From Fratercula arctica (lineage: Eukaryota; Chordata; Aves; Charadriiformes; Alcidae): a DNA stretch of 64,000 bases. The notes under the pieces are model-generated. The model was given only the letters and a program-made list of their open reading frames with translations, was not told the origin of the DNA and made no database searches. The stretch lies in NCBI GenBank assembly GCA_947846985.1, contig CANTUZ010000008.1:27733352-27797351 (forward strand), written 5' to 3'. Below are positions 34,396 to 48,400 of the stretch, in pieces. Made by a program: the position numbers and the translations under genes. The number at the start of each line of letters is the position of its first letter. Position 1 is the first letter of the stretch.

Positions 34396-37300
34396 GTAGG
34401 TCCCTGCTCAGCTCCAGGCTAATGAGGAGGATTCACAAGACTAAATGAGCTGACATGGCCTGATTGCACACCCTTCACCTGGTGTGCAAGAACTGCCCTA
34501 TTATATTTATTGCTCTTTAAATAAAAAGGAAATCCTCCCTGGGGAAGTACAGTACAGCTGTTCTCATGAAGATTGCTATTTACCTTCCAAGCTATCTGAT
34601 TTTGCTGCAGATTCTTCTTTGACTCTGCGTATTGACACGTTCAGCACTTTTTATTCCAGAATAATTTTTCTCATCACCCCAGTAGATCTTTTCAAGTGGT
34701 GACAGAGCTTTACCGTATGCTTCCACTGTCACATAAGACTTCCTTCTAAATCAGTGCTAAAATAGAAATATATATTCCAGCCTATAGAAAAGCCTGGATC
34801 CTGGTCTTATCTGTAAGATCAAAATCTGGTAGCAAACTTCCACTCACTAGTGGGGAGCTGGGGGGGTCCTGGCTCTGCCGCCTCTAATGGGGAAAGATCT
34901 CTTTAAATCAGGCCTTTCCTTAAGACATTAACTATGATACTGGCTTTATCAGAAAGAGGAAAAGAATGGATGTCCCAGTTGTTGCAGCTTCCTTCTGTTG
35001 CACAATATATTAAATAATAAGCCTGAGAATTACTTCAACAGGGACAAAATGTGATGTAGAAATGATGTATAAATTAAAGCATTCATTCAGATTAACAAAA
35101 ATTTTGATGGTACGATGCAGAACCATCTGTACTGTGCCATATGTCAGGTAGAAGGACAAGTAAAAACAAATAACATCATTAATAATCTTTCAGGGAATAG
35201 TTAAATATTTGCAATAAATTAGATTTACGGAGATCATTAGACTTTTAAAGAAAGAACATATTGTTGCCATTATTTATGTGTAAGATGCAGCCTTAATGTG
35301 AAATATGTCACTCAATTATCTTAAATAGCACTTAAATAACTCTACAGTGTTTTATGAAAATTTCTCTATTATTTACTAAATTTAGGAGCCTGGGAACAGG
35401 CTATCCAAGTTCCTAACTCACTTAATTTCGCCTAAAGGGGAAACAGGAGCCCAAGTACAATGTAGGATGTGTAATCCTTGTAGGTGCTGTGAAACAGGTG
35501 TTCCTCAACTCTAAAAATTAGATTAAAGGGTAAAGGGAGAAGTGAGGTTTTAAGTCACGTAAGTCATGACTGCTCTTTGGGGGGTTTCAAGGACTCATGG
35601 TACCTTTGGAGGCAAGAAGGATCTTGCTATACAAAACTCTTCCTAAAAATCAGGTCTGTTCAGTGTGGCTAAAAATAGAAAGTACAATCACTTTGATAAA
35701 ATAATCCTCAGAGAACATAAACAAGGCAGTCAGGCTGCCTGTCTGCACAAGTTCCCTGAAAATAAGAAAAATAGTTTGCAAGCACCTGCAGAAGGTGAGA
35801 TAGAAAGATCAGTTAGACCATTTCCAACCCAGAACCTTTCCTGCCTCACTTACAAGCACAGCACGTGAGTTGGAGCGGCAAGGTCTGTCTTCTGTGAAGC
35901 CAAATCACTTCTTGTTTATCTCTCTAGATCATTAAGGACTCTCATCAGTACTCATTTTGTTAATTGTGGCAGGGGCAGAGGCAGTCTAACTCCTTTGCGC
36001 AGTTGAATTGCACTGCTGGTCTCTCTTTCTGGCATCACAAAGAGGAGACCCTGCCATCTGTACCTGCTGCACCTCAAACACCATTCTGAGGCCACTCAGA
36101 CTCTCATGGAGAGATCAGGTCTTAAGAGGAAGACAGGACCACACTAATACAGAGGTATATTTTGTGGACCTGCACTGCACAAATGTTTTAAACAAACATA
36201 TTTTTATGGGAGAGTATGCTATAACGTACTGTATGTATAAGCTGTCCTGGTGCAGACCTTTGCTATTCTGCTTAATTCACCATAACTATTAACATTCAGA
36301 GCTATTTGCAAGGTCAAGACCATAGTCAGGTGCTCTGCAGATGTAAGACAGCAGAAAGTTCAGCTGCAGAGAAATGAAAGCATTGGTAGGGTGTTGGGCA
36401 AATTATGGCATCAATCCTGCAAACATCCACACCTGTGACATGCAAAAAAGGAGGGACGCACAAAGCAGCAAAAGTTCCATTGTATCTAAAAGCTTAGGTT
36501 CTCAGGCAGTTGGAGCATCACTACCTGATGAAATTTTCTTTCCAAGGAGTAAATGAGTTTCCAATCCAATTTTTTCAGAAGCAGGGACTAAAGATCAGTC
36601 TTAGAACCTGCTTTCCCTGTCTTTTTAGCCCGGCAAAGATGGCCACAAAAGTTTGTGGCTACAATCGTCTCACAAAATATAAGCACACAAGGAAGTTTTC
36701 AGCTCTTGAACATCAGATGTTGCACTAGCAGCCATTCCCCATCTCCTCCAAAGATAAGAGACAACAGGCAGATACAAATACAGGGCAGCATTAGGAAATC
36801 GTAAGCATTGATCAGCATGGTAAGTTCAGCATGAGAGACGGAGGTTACAACTAGCAGCCTTGCAACAGGGAGACTGGACCTGATTCAGATGTGCAGGTGG
36901 TTATTAGGGGTTCTCGGTTCTTCCCAACCATCAGGAGCTCGGTGGTAAAGGTGAGCTGCTGTCCTTGGCAGGGGCTGGGAAACAAGGTCTCAGTTTCTGA
37001 AATAAGAGTGAGGAAAAGCTGTGAAAGTGAAGTGAAGTCTTCCTGCTTATTACATTCCTAGCTATTTCATGCAGTCCTGGGAGTACAGGTCTTTTAGAGT
37101 TTAAAGTTTAAAATGTCAATATCGAAGATTTGCTCAGTCTATGTAGTTTCTCCCTAGCTGGTGTTTATTTTATCTAGCTTGGAAAAGCAACTTTGTGTTT
37201 TCTCTGTGAGTCTATCTATGTGTGTGTATGTGCATATATATAAAAAATGCATATGTTTATAAAATACATATATGGTACGTCCCTTAATTTCAGAATGTCA

Positions 37301-39485
37301 TTCCCTGTGGCCTTACCTCTATTACACACATCATTCATTAGATTATGAAAACCATTAATGTCAGGCAGCAGAACTAAATGAATTCACTAAGGGACCACCA
37401 TTAGCATATCAAGTAGCTATTTCTCAGCTAAATATTCCTGACAGCCCTCATTACATATGATGGATGGGCTTTATAAGAGGTAGTAGTTCCAGAAGAAAAT
37501 AAAATCTCAGCATTCTACCACATGTGGCCCAATAACTAGATATCATTTTTTGACTGTCTGTTTGCATTTCTTTCCTTTTTTTTTTCTTTCAGAATGAGAG
37601 AGTTGTAAAACTCACAAATAGATTAACTGCATAATTCAAAATTCATTAAAAATTGTGAGCCTAATTTAGCCTAGTTTCTGAATTCCGCAGGTGCTTTAGT
37701 CATGGGATATCAAACATCGTGTGTCATCATAGCTGTATTGCCAGCAGCCTGTCAGAAAGAAAGAGAAGTAACTGAAAAAGCGAGTAAGGCTGGATGTTAA
37801 AAGACCAGGTATTGCAGAAACTTTTTATGAGTTGAAACCCAACATTTTCTAAGGTAGGAAACCCAGTTTTAAAAGAAGAAAAAAACCCAACAAACTGTAG
37901 CAATGTCTTCAGGAGTAGATGAATAGTTATTGCAGTGCCTCATGAAAAACAGGCAATTGCACACAGAACCAGAAACAAGTACATCTAAGTATCTACTAAC
38001 ACTTGGAGACTTCTGATAGGTGGGCACATCTGTGGCAACTGATAACACCCTTTTATGAGAATACAGACCCCAGCACTTCATTTTACAATGTGATGGGAAA
38101 CAGTTTGAAACTTTCTGCTGTGCATTTCCCTGTAAACACCAATAGTGGAGCACATAAAACTCCAACAGATTTGGTCCTTACATACATAAGACTGAAGCTT
38201 TTTTATTTTTAAAGTAGAATTGACATTTCTATCCTTGGACATTTGAAAACAAGTGATGTTTAAGGAGTCAAATGATCTTCCACTTACACTCGTGATGAGA
38301 GAGCTGAAGTCAGGCAAAATCACCTCAGTAAAACACGTGTTCTGACTAAAGGAAAACCAAGCATCCCTCTACCTGGCTAGGTATCTTCAGGTGAGCAGTT
38401 CCCCAGACATCCAGTAATCCCATGTTATAATTAATTAATCTCTTGTAGTGGTTCTAGACCTGCCCCAAAATTGGATCCAGAATTTTATTTCCCTTCTTCT
38501 CCCCTACATATATAAACCTTCTGAGTGGAGACATCTTACTCCCCAAAAAATCTTTCATTGATATTGGGACTAAAGAAACATTCTGAAAAGTGGAGTTGAA
38601 ATATGTTTTGCTGCTCATTCACGCACTTTTGGCCTGCAACTGTCATTCAGCTTGAGGATATCTGGGACTATGCAGAACGCAAAAGGGAGCTCCTACCTCC
38701 CTAGCAGGACATATTTACACCTGTGTATTAGAGGATGTGCTACTGCTGCCTTGCCTTCTTCTGCCAAGAATTGTATACTCAAGTCCCAGGATCTTCTCAA
38801 AAATAAGAATTAGGAGAAAGGGCACAGTTTTGGGGAAAGTACGTTTTCCATTATACTTAACCACTTTTGTTATATTACATTAGTTTTGGAATGCAGGAGG
38901 ATACGACATTCAAATAACTTTAAATCCTGCTGACCCTCATCTACGTGTGAAGGAGAAAAAAAATACTTCTAAGACACTTATTAACTACTGCAATTTTCTG
39001 GTCAGCAACTGGTGAAATCTGTCAATCTGTATTTTTTTATGGCACTACTGCCTGCTAGACCAGAAAATCAAATTGTAACACACTAGCCATTTCCATCTCA
39101 CTCAGAATGCCTTCAGATATTTCCAAACTATCAATAAATTCCCAGGTGTAACCTTTTGGACATATTTTGCTAGATTATCTACAGTTTTCTAATGAATCAA
39201 TTTCTCTAGCAACCTGATTCTGATTTTTCTGAATTATAGCTTTCTAGTACTTCCATGCTCAAAATTAAATACCGTGTGTTTAGCACAGTTCAGACACAAG
39301 CAAAAGCCCTGGATAGGGCTTTGTGCAAACACATGTCTTTGTGTAAACTTCCCAAAATTTCTGATTTTTCCAACTGCATTGTGACATTAAAATCCTGTAT
39401 TGCATTTACTGGAGAGCTTTCCTTTTTTTCCCCAGCTGGCCATCTTTTTCCATGCACATTTTTCACAAATTTCACAGTTTATATT
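34396..39485. other. non-coding unique sequence
   Basis: No gene recognised. A possible very old repeat (tttaggagcctgggaacagg ... gttcctaactcacttaatttcgcctaa) lies at 35381-35455. A strong acceptor-like tract at 37566-37592 has no good donor. Short TG/TA-rich sequence occurs at 37209-37260. Confidence 0.45.
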
Positions 39486-39753
39486 TATAGAATCATAGGA
39501 TGGTTCGGGTTAGAAGGGACCTTAAAGATCATCCAGTTCCAACCCCCCTGCCATGGGCAGGGACACCTCCCACTAGACCAGGCTGCTCACAGCCCCATCC
39601 AGCCTGGTCTTGAACACTTCCAGGGATGGGGCATCCACAGCCTCCCTGGGCAACCTGTTCCAGTGTCTCACCACCCTCACAGTAAAGCATTTCTTCCTAA
39701 CTCTAATCCAAATCTACCCTCTTTCAGTTTAAAACCATTACCCCTCTGGATCT
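39486..39753 (-). mobile_element. CR1 LINE fragment, 3' end only
   Basis: Reversed CR1 3' terminus: tatagaatcatagga octamer remnant, ggttagaagggaccttaaag, then the conserved cagggacacctcccactaga and ctgttccagtgtctcaccac. It is truncated about 265 bp in, within the last part of ORF2, with no useful frame. A 191-codon plus-strand frame across this region is partly antisense CR1 and is not a gene. Confidence 0.96.
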
Positions 39754-41684
39754 CATTTTCTTATCCTCTGCTCCTCTCTGCAATGTCTTTTGTTGTGGGT
39801 TTTTTTCTTCTTTTTGATTACTTGTCCTGAATACTCATAAGTTAATGTCATTTACTGTTCCATTCATATGTTGCCTACTCCTCTACTCCTCCTTCCATAC
39901 TGTTCATGACAATGTTAGTTAAGATGCAGCTTCTCCAAGGAAACCTACTGCTCTCCTTATTGTCCTTCAATTATTATGCTTAACATGGGGTTTTTTCTTG
40001 GTCCACACAGCATTGCTCATATTTGAAACAAAGTAAATTAACGATCCCTATCTATTTTCGTGGGAATCACTATCAAGTGTTTTCCTAAAATCTAAGTACA
40101 TATCTCCTGTGGTTCTTCCATGTACTGATTTCAAATTTTTTCAAAAACTGCAATATAATTTGTCTAGCATCGTTTATTATAAATACTGATAAATTTTCAT
40201 GGTTCTGTTACCCCCTAAATCTGAAGTGATTTGATTTAAATGAGGCAGAGGACTCCTTTGCAAACCAAATTATAAAACAGCAGGGTATTAATTTTATTAT
40301 TATTCAGAAATGAGTATTATTGCAGATTCAGAAAATACACTAGACACCTACTGCACAATGATCACCAGTGTCACATGCTGATGTGGCAGGAGGATGCGTT
40401 CAGTCAGTTTCTTTTCGCAGATTTAACTCCCACCTAGTACTTGTTAACTTGTTTCAGTTATCTTTTTTTCACTGTTATTTAGAGGAAGAGTCTCACCAGT
40501 AACAGAAAGAAGTTCATTAGAACAAGTCACGTAAAACAAGAGTGAGATACAGGGAAGCTATTCTTTAGAAAATTGTTGAAGTCATTGGAATAACACTGTT
40601 TAACTCCCAAAATAATTTTTTTTCCCTTCCAGTACAATTCTGTAGCACTTGTATGCACAACTCCTAAAGTGCTAATCATACTTCTGAGGTACCTCCAACC
40701 AGCCCAGCAAAGAGCCCAGACTTTTTAAATGGCTCACCATTTTAAGTACTACCTTTTGGGGTTTTGGTGCTCAAACTCGGTGAAGTGTGTTTTTTTATTA
40801 ATGTATGCTTCTTCAGAAGTGGAGAGTGCTCATCCTTTAAAAATATGTGCTCTAAAGAAAATGAAATTTCCCATCCAAAAATTAAAGGGCCCAAAAATAA
40901 ATGTTCACCTTTGAAAACCCTGTCTGATGCAATTATAAGCAATTATAAAACTATTGAAAAGCAGCTAGCTAGAGATAGCATTTTAAACACTGTAGCTCAA
41001 GATTCCTGGCCAAGATGTGTATTGAGGTATCTTAGATTTTAATGGAGTTGTAATGAAATATAATGACAGTAATACTTACTGCCTATGAAAGCACTAAAAT
41101 GTTTACAATTCCCTTTCCCAAGCAATTAACTACAACATAATACTAATACAACAGTGATATTTATTATGCAAAAAGAAAACTGTAAGGGCATTTTTTCAAG
41201 ACCTACTCTGAATATTTTCCTTCAGTCTGCCTCAGATTTATTCAACAGTTAGATTGAAATGAAAATGAATAATTAGTGATATTTCAGTGCAGGAAAATCA
41301 ACTCTGCCACATGTTGCTTGTGAAATATTAGTTTAAATACTCAGTTCTTATCAACCACTATGAACAATAAATCACAGAACATTTCACAGATGATGTGAAC
41401 TGTCAAATAAGAGTAAATATATTTGTTGCTTTAACCTTCATAATTACCTGTATGTCATGATATATTAATTCTCATAACTCTCACTACCCGGACAATTGTT
41501 TAAGCAGAAGTTTATATACAAAGTTATGATATATCTTGAGAATTTAGAGCTGAGAATTCATTCAGTAGGGCTAAAATCTTAGTCTTCCCTAGCTACATAT
41601 CATTTCAGAAGTCTTTCCAGTGAACTGTAAGAGTCAACAGGTCTGGGGAAGAAGGTGGTATGCTTAAGACATGCCAAAAAAGCC
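39754..41684. other. non-coding unique sequence
   Basis: No gene supported. A strong acceptor (ttttttttcccttccag) at 40632 and a fair donor (CTGAG/GTACCT) at 40689 frame a 56-nt stretch with one open frame (YNSVALVCTTPKVL...). I treat this as a likely decoy. Confidence 0.45.
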
Positions 41685-41855
41685 ATTGGTCTAGTTCTGC
41701 CACTGAGTTCATTTTCATGTGCTCTTCTTCATGGTATTTCATTTATTTATCATTTAATTTCTCTATCTGCAAAAGAGGGACACTAATACTGGCCTCTTGT
41801 AAAATACGCTGTGGCTTATGTACAAGAAATATAATAAAGTCTAGCTATTATTTAT
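41685..41855 (+). repeat. MIR-like ancient SINE remnant
   Basis: The order cattggtctagttctgccac, atttaatttctctatctgca, aaaagagggacactaatact, ggcctcttgtaaaatacgct and ataataaagtctagctatta follows the 5'-to-3' layout of MIR/core-SINE elements, including the closing 'taataaagtgctagctatt' motif. Diverged but alignable by eye over about 170 bp. Confidence 0.6.
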
Positions 41856-43404
41856 CATGGCCCACTCTTATATCACATATAAGTCAAATCCAGAAATAGT
41901 TATGGATTAGTAGATAGATCCATTTTTGTAAGTCTTGAATATCAGAAGATGTAGCAGTCATTCTGTATTATTAGAAAAAAAGATGAACAGGCAGACCAGA
42001 AAATAAATCACACTTGTTTCTTCTCCTTGTAAGAAATTTCTATTCATCTTTCCACAAGGAGTGATTGATAATTCAGCCATTTCCATCCTTCTGGACCTCA
42101 GCCTTGAAAAATGTCATTCAGTCTGTGTCTTTCTTCACAATAATATTAGAAAATATTTAGACATATTTAATATACAGACATTCCAGCCACACATCTCCAG
42201 ATTATAGACAGAAAAATGTACAATGCTTCTGAGTTAGACTTGAGAGTATGCAATGGTTTATGGCATATTTTCAGTATGGGTTACAAATATTTTCATGTGT
42301 CAGTGTAGTGTTTCAAAATTAACACATTCAGAAGAAACATTAACTGGAGGTCCTAGATTTTATAGGGTGTAAACCAGCAAGCAACATACTTTACTTCCAT
42401 TGCCGTCTTGGACTGTTTGCTTTTCCCAACCAATCTCCACACACAGCAGTAATCCATATTAATAGGAAAATGCAGTCTCAGTAGTGGTGCTCCTTTTTAC
42501 CTTTCAGGAGGTTTTTCAAGACAGGCTGTAATCAGGGGCAGTGCCTTGCAGACCTCCCTGGAGCTCTGCAAGTGGGATGTGAAGATAAGAAGCGGCCACC
42601 TCCTGAATGTTTGATAGCAGCGTTGCCAGTGGTATTTACATTATTTTTACATAGATACACACCTGCATAATGAATAGAAATAAGAGCTGTTCAGACATAA
42701 GTGGCATATTTACACATTAAAACAGCGGGAGCCTGTAACAGATGAGCATACTGCTTTCATGCCAGCCCTGCTCATTGTGATGCTTACTGAGAAGATCTTC
42801 AAGGCATGCCGTTGCCAGTTCTCTCTGACTTCAACCATCTACAGTCACTTAATCCCACCTGAATCCTTTCCCTCTTGTAGAATCAACTACTTTGTGTTCC
42901 CAGAGACAAGCAGCCACAGCAGATCTCAGATCAATAGACCAATTCCAATTGAAGCTTCGTTTTCACAGTGTGTGGTGCAGAAAAGGGAAAAGAAGCAAAT
43001 ATAAAAGAATTTATTCTTCTCTTCTTGTGCATTTGGTAAATCATGCAATGCAGGTCTAGAACAAGTAGTTTTCTTCTAATGGGGTACAAGGGATTGGCTG
43101 GATCAGAGTTGTTCCCACCTTATTCATTACAGTGTTTCTTTTACAGGTGAGAGTGTATGTGGTAATATCAGGCTCTGATATCTTGACATAGTATCTACCT
43201 TGTGAGAAGATATGTCAAAATAGTTCTAAGTCTCCACTGTGAAATTTCCCCTGTTGAGAAAATGGCTAACAATTTTCTACATAACATTTCTCTTTTGCTT
43301 TCTCTCTCAAGTTTATTAAGAGCAGACGTGTATTAGAGCCTTCAAAAGCACTGGTTTTTTGTGAGTTTCATACTTGTTCATGAAGCTTTTCACACTGGCA
43401 GTTA
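41856..43404. other. non-coding unique sequence
   Basis: Nothing specific recognised. Confidence 0.45.
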
Positions 43405-43790
43405 GTCAGGAGGGACAGGGAAGAGGAACATAAGGGTACCGCTTACGAAATGAGACACTGTCAGGGTTTAGGCATAAGAAAGAAAGAAAGAAAAGAAGAT
43501 GAGACAAATGTGAAGGCACGAATGAGGGAATGAGGAAAGACCTGGAAAACAGCAAAAGACAATGACAAATCATGGTAGGGATTCATAAAGAAAAGCTAAA
43601 AACTTAAATAACGGAGAGGAATGTAGAGAAAAATATTATAAATCACGTGAGGGTGGGAGGAGAACAGGGAGAAAAGAAAGAAAAAACAGGGAGAAAAAAG
43701 TACACAAGAAGGGATACATAAAATAGAAATGAAAGTTTCTTTGGGGCTGGGGTCAGTAGATTAGGAAAAGGAAGAAGTAATTAAGAAAGT
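43405..43790 (+). repeat. purine-rich tract with (GAAA)n core
   Basis: Nearly 400 bases strongly enriched in A and G on the plus strand, including aagaaagaaagaaagaaaag at about 43477-43496 and repeated agggagaaaagaaag and cagggagaaaa units near 43665-43700. No coding content. Confidence 0.75.
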
Positions 43791-46700
43791 GAGGACGTGC
43801 AAACTAAATGAGTGCTCTCAGAAGCAGGGATACGATGGCTGCCTTTAGCAAATACATGGCACTCTAATCCTAAACAGATACTGCCAGGAGCCTTAAAACT
43901 TGCCTGAAATAGCGCTTCAGGCCAGATGATGGAGAGAAACTCATGCAGGTATCATTAATGTATAGTCTTCCTTTGAGTGCGAATGATAATGAATGGTAAT
44001 GATAATGCATGAAGATACGACCCTCTCCACAGCACCTGATACTGCAGTCAGAAATCTGGCAGCACTGCCTCACTAATACAACATTGAGATGATTTTGTTC
44101 TTTTTTTTTTCCAGTGATTTTTAGGCTGTTATCCTTCTCTTTCTAAACCCTTCATTTGCTGATTACCATAAATTTCCCATAGCACCTTCCATAATAATTC
44201 AGCATAAACAAAAGCACCAGGATGTGCAAATTAGGGAAAAGAAACAGAACTGGAATCATATCAAATAATCATATCCTCCTCTCCACGGAGAGCAAAAAGC
44301 AAAATTAATCCTTTGTTGTGTGCATCTGGGAACTTCGATAATATGGTCAAAAAAACCCCACTTTTACATAAGCTTATCTCTTAATTGATTAAGGAATAGA
44401 GAAATACCATAATGCATAGGGAAAGACTGTGTTTAAAATGGACAAAAGCCAAAGATAACAGTTTTTAAAATAGCAGTTTTAAACAGTACTAAAATCTTCT
44501 AATTCTCTGTGATGTTTCAGAGAGCTATACAGATTTTTTTCCACTAAATGTATTAGGTCTTTTCCAGTTCTTCCTCCCTTTCTCATCTCCTCTTCCAAAT
44601 GGGAGTGGAGAGATAAAGAAACTGAGCAGAAAAATAATAACTGTCTTTATGCAGAGATGTGCTCTTATCAGAGCTAAAATAAAGAAATGAACAGCTGTTT
44701 TCATCCTAAAAAAGAAGTAGGAAGTATAGGCACACGTTTCTCATGAGAGTCCCAACTCCAGTTTGGAAAAAGCATTCAGCTAACCATACCATAATGCTGA
44801 GAATGACTGAACTTAATTGTCAGGAAAGTTTGGTGTTTTTCTTCCCCCTTTATCCTTCCCTTCCTACTAACCATGAATCTACTGTTATCATGACTTGCAC
44901 GTAACTCTGAAGATTAATTAAAAAGCATGGCATGATTCCCAAGCATATCCATCCCAACAAAACACATTTTTCAGATTTAGGATTCTGCCTGGGAGAGAAA
45001 TAGGTATCTATCAATGGCTGTGAATTTGAGCAAGAGTAGCTGACTATAGCAGCAGGTGAAGAAGTGCAGAGAAATATCTTGTGGATCACAAGGATGAATT
45101 GCTCTGTGTTTATAGACTTCCCATACATTAAAATTATTTGCTTCCCTATATGTCCAAGTAAAGACTTCTCACTACTTGCCTTTGTGAGTAAGGGCTTAAA
45201 TGAAAAAAAAATATGACTAGTACTAATTCAGAAATACTGGACAATTTAATGGGTCTCCTTTTTTTCCCCAAGTAATACTTCTGTGCAAGGATGTATGCTA
45301 GCACAGTTTGCCCTTTGCAAGTGCTATATTTTTCCCTACATATAATTATCCTCTTATATACACACTTCAGTAGGTTATGGCAAGCATAAAGCCTGCATGT
45401 TTGCATGAGATGCCATACTCCTACTTCTCTGAAACTACAAGGTCACTTTTAAAATCTTGTGAGTTCCTTAAAGTCAAATTATATCTATTTCTTTAATATG
45501 CACAAAGGCTGCTTTATATGACAGACAGAATATCCAAGTTTTTCTCATCCTACCAGCCAAAGTCACATGAAATTCAAGCATAAGTTTAAATGAGTAATCA
45601 ACTGGTGTTTTAGTAGCCCAGGGTAGTTACAATTTGGATAGATTGCCAAGAAATCTTATCCTTCCTCCCTCTGTAAAAGAATTCAACTAAATATGAGCTA
45701 TCTACAAGTCAGACGGGTCAAATTTGATGTCCTCTCCAGTGAAAATATATTACTCTAAATCACCTTTTGCTTCTAAAAAATATAAAATATATTTAAAATG
45801 ACAAAATTATAAAATATATGTGATGGTTGTACAAGGGGTAAACGTCATCTATATTGTCACTCTGTAACTTTTGCCTTATTCAGAATAATGAAAACCAATA
45901 TAAACTACAGTTTGTTTTCCTAAATATTTCACAATTGTCTGCTGTTATGGTTTTCCTTTTGAAATGTAGTTGTTACTAAAGCTATGCTCTATTCAGTTAC
46001 ACATCCCAGCCTTCTTGGAAGCATGAGATACTTCCTAGTTCTACAAAATGTGAGAGCCTAACTATGTTCCTTTCTTTGCAATATCAAGAGTGTATTTTCT
46101 AGCATCTAAAGTTAGAAGCAGTATCCAAAACACTACAATGTATCTACTGAAACAATTGAATGAATGCCAAATTCTTAATAAAAAATCTTAGGTCTAAAGG
46201 TTCGGTCTAAATCAACTCATTCATTTCATTTTGTTTTGGCCCTCAGAAGAACTGGGGAGCAAATAACACACCTTAATCTATTAATTTTTATGAAATGTTG
46301 TGCCAGAGGAAATCTTTTGAAAGCATGGGGTATTCAAATGTTTGCTGCATGAGGATGTGGTAGACACCATAAAGGTGCTCGCCACAAGAGGACTGTGCAT
46401 ATGAATCTTCAATTCTTCTGTCAGCGGTTGGATTTTCTGTGGAGGAGACTCAGAGAATTCCCCAAACTAATTAAGCAGACATCCAGCATTATTAAGCTTT
46501 GTCCTGTGAGGCACAAAAAAGAACAGCCTGATCTTAGCACTGCACTGCCACCAGGAAACAGAACAGCACTTCTTCAAACCCATCTCTGCTCAGCAGTGTC
46601 TGAAAAGCGTTTGCAGTTGACTGCAAAGAGTGACTCTAAATGGGGCAGTTGACTGCATTTTAAAGAATTAGTCATATAAGATTTCTGGAGAGGTATGATT

Positions 46701-48049
46701 TTCATAGTGTGCTGAGGTATGTTCTGTCAGGTTTGAGCCTGGTCCATATTACAAAACCTCTTTCATAAATGAGCAAACTAGTACCTGTGCTGACAGCCTT
46801 AGGAAGAGCAAAGGACTGAAAAATCCGAGATGGAATTGTCTTATGGTGATTCCTATAGGTCACAATAGAAGTGGTGGGGGGAAATTTGCTTTGTTTCTTC
46901 CTAACCCACTCACATGCAAATATATTAATTCATCTGCCATCGCCAATTCATTTTATTTAATGATGAAGTTATGTGGGGAGAAGAAAGAAACAGGCGTAAA
47001 CAGAGAATAGAATGAAGACTTTTTTCTCTCACTGTGGATAAAGGATAAAGTTTGCCAACACAGAGCTGCTTGTAGTTGCATAGAAAAACAAGAGTGAAAA
47101 ATGGCAAGCGAAAAGGATTGTGTGGCGGCAGGGGACAGTAGCATTCATTGCTGCTTTAGGGTCTGGTTTCACTTTCTTTAAAACTCCCTTCAATAAATTT
47201 GCCTTATTAAGATGAACCAGTAAAAGTCCAAAATGTTAACCTAATGGAAATAATTTGATTATATTTTGTTAGATTTTCCCATTAACAATATTGACTTTTA
47301 GTGGTTTTCTTAATGAGACATTAATGGGAACATAAAACAAATTAGTAACAGGCTCACCAGTTTAAGCTTGGAAGGCTTATGGACCTGCTTATGACAGCTA
47401 AGAGTAAAACCAGTTCCCAGAGGTACCTTATCAGGTTGTGTGGGGAAAACACTTCGTGACATCATTGAAGAGGAATTTTTAGGAAATGATCTCATGGGTT
47501 GCATTTCCATGTTCATATTTCTAAACTTGAATACGGAAATGCCTCTCTCTTTAGTGTTGGGTTAGCTACTGAAGATATAGAATTGTGACATAAGCCCATC
47601 CGATGTGTTTTTTAAATTTAAGTTTGGTGAAAGCTGAAAATCTCAACTGTTTTTTTAACTGTTCCCTGTCAGTGTCAGAGACTTTTACCATTTCTGCGGA
47701 AGGCACTCAGCAGTATTGCCAGCAGTGTAGAGCTTCGCTTGGAAAAATTCTTGGAAGTTCATACAACAATGTGAGAACTATTTTAGATAAAAAGAGCAAC
47801 AACCCATCTGCTCAGCTTTCTAGTTGGTCTCTTTCTTGTTCCCCATATCTTGCCCAAAGCACTACTGAAAATAAATGAAATTTTGCTGCTGTTGCTGCAG
47901 CTGCAGTTTCTTCCAAAAGAATCTTATCTTCAGCACCTGATCAACAAATCTCATTTAGGAATGTCTATTAAGAAACACTTTTAGCACGTCTAGATAGGCA
48001 CAAGCTACATAAACCCCATAGATTTTAGGACATAGTCAGGGCACTGTGA
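43791..48049. other. non-coding unique sequence
   Basis: AT-rich with no exon, RNA gene or transposon supported. A 91-codon frame at 47603-47878 has no splice sites and a chance-like composition. Confidence 0.45.
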
Positions 48050-48400
48050 TATAGCGGCCTTCCAGTACCTGAAGGGGGCCTCTAAGAAAGCTGAGGAGGG
48101 GCTGTTTGCAAGGGCATGTAGTGACAGGACGAGGGGCAATGGCTTTAAACTAGAGCAGGGTAGGTTTAGATTAGACATTAGGATGAAGTTCTTTACAATG
48201 AGGGTGGTGAGACACTGGAACAGGTTGCCCAGAGAGGTGGTGGAGGCCCCATCCCTGGAGACATTCAAGGCCCGGCTTGATGAGGCTCTGAGCAAACTGA
48301 TCTAGTTAAAGATGTCCCTGCTTACTGCAGGGGGTTGGACTAGATGACCTTTAATGGTCCCTTCCAACCCAACACATTCTATGATTCTATGATTCTATGA
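48050..48400 (+). mobile_element. CR1 LINE fragment, 3' end
   Basis: It starts in the ORF2 tail (cggccttccagtacctgaag), continues through ggtggtgagacactggaaca and gttgcccagagaggtggtgg, then the UTR (gggggttggactagatgacc, tggtcccttccaaccc) and three ATTCTATG octamers at about 48377-48400. The 5' end is truncated. The clean octamer array suggests a fairly young copy. The tail differs in detail from the 6.2 kb copy, so it is probably another subfamily. Confidence 0.96.

Noticed and set aside
39255..39830. 191-codon plus-strand frame, the longest in the window
   Set aside because: About half of it is antisense CR1 and the rest is low-information sequence; not a gene.
48005..48295. 96-codon minus-strand frame
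   Set aside because: Antisense of the CR1 ORF2 tail; similar antisense frames at 8754-8951 and 18971-19186 are explained the same way.
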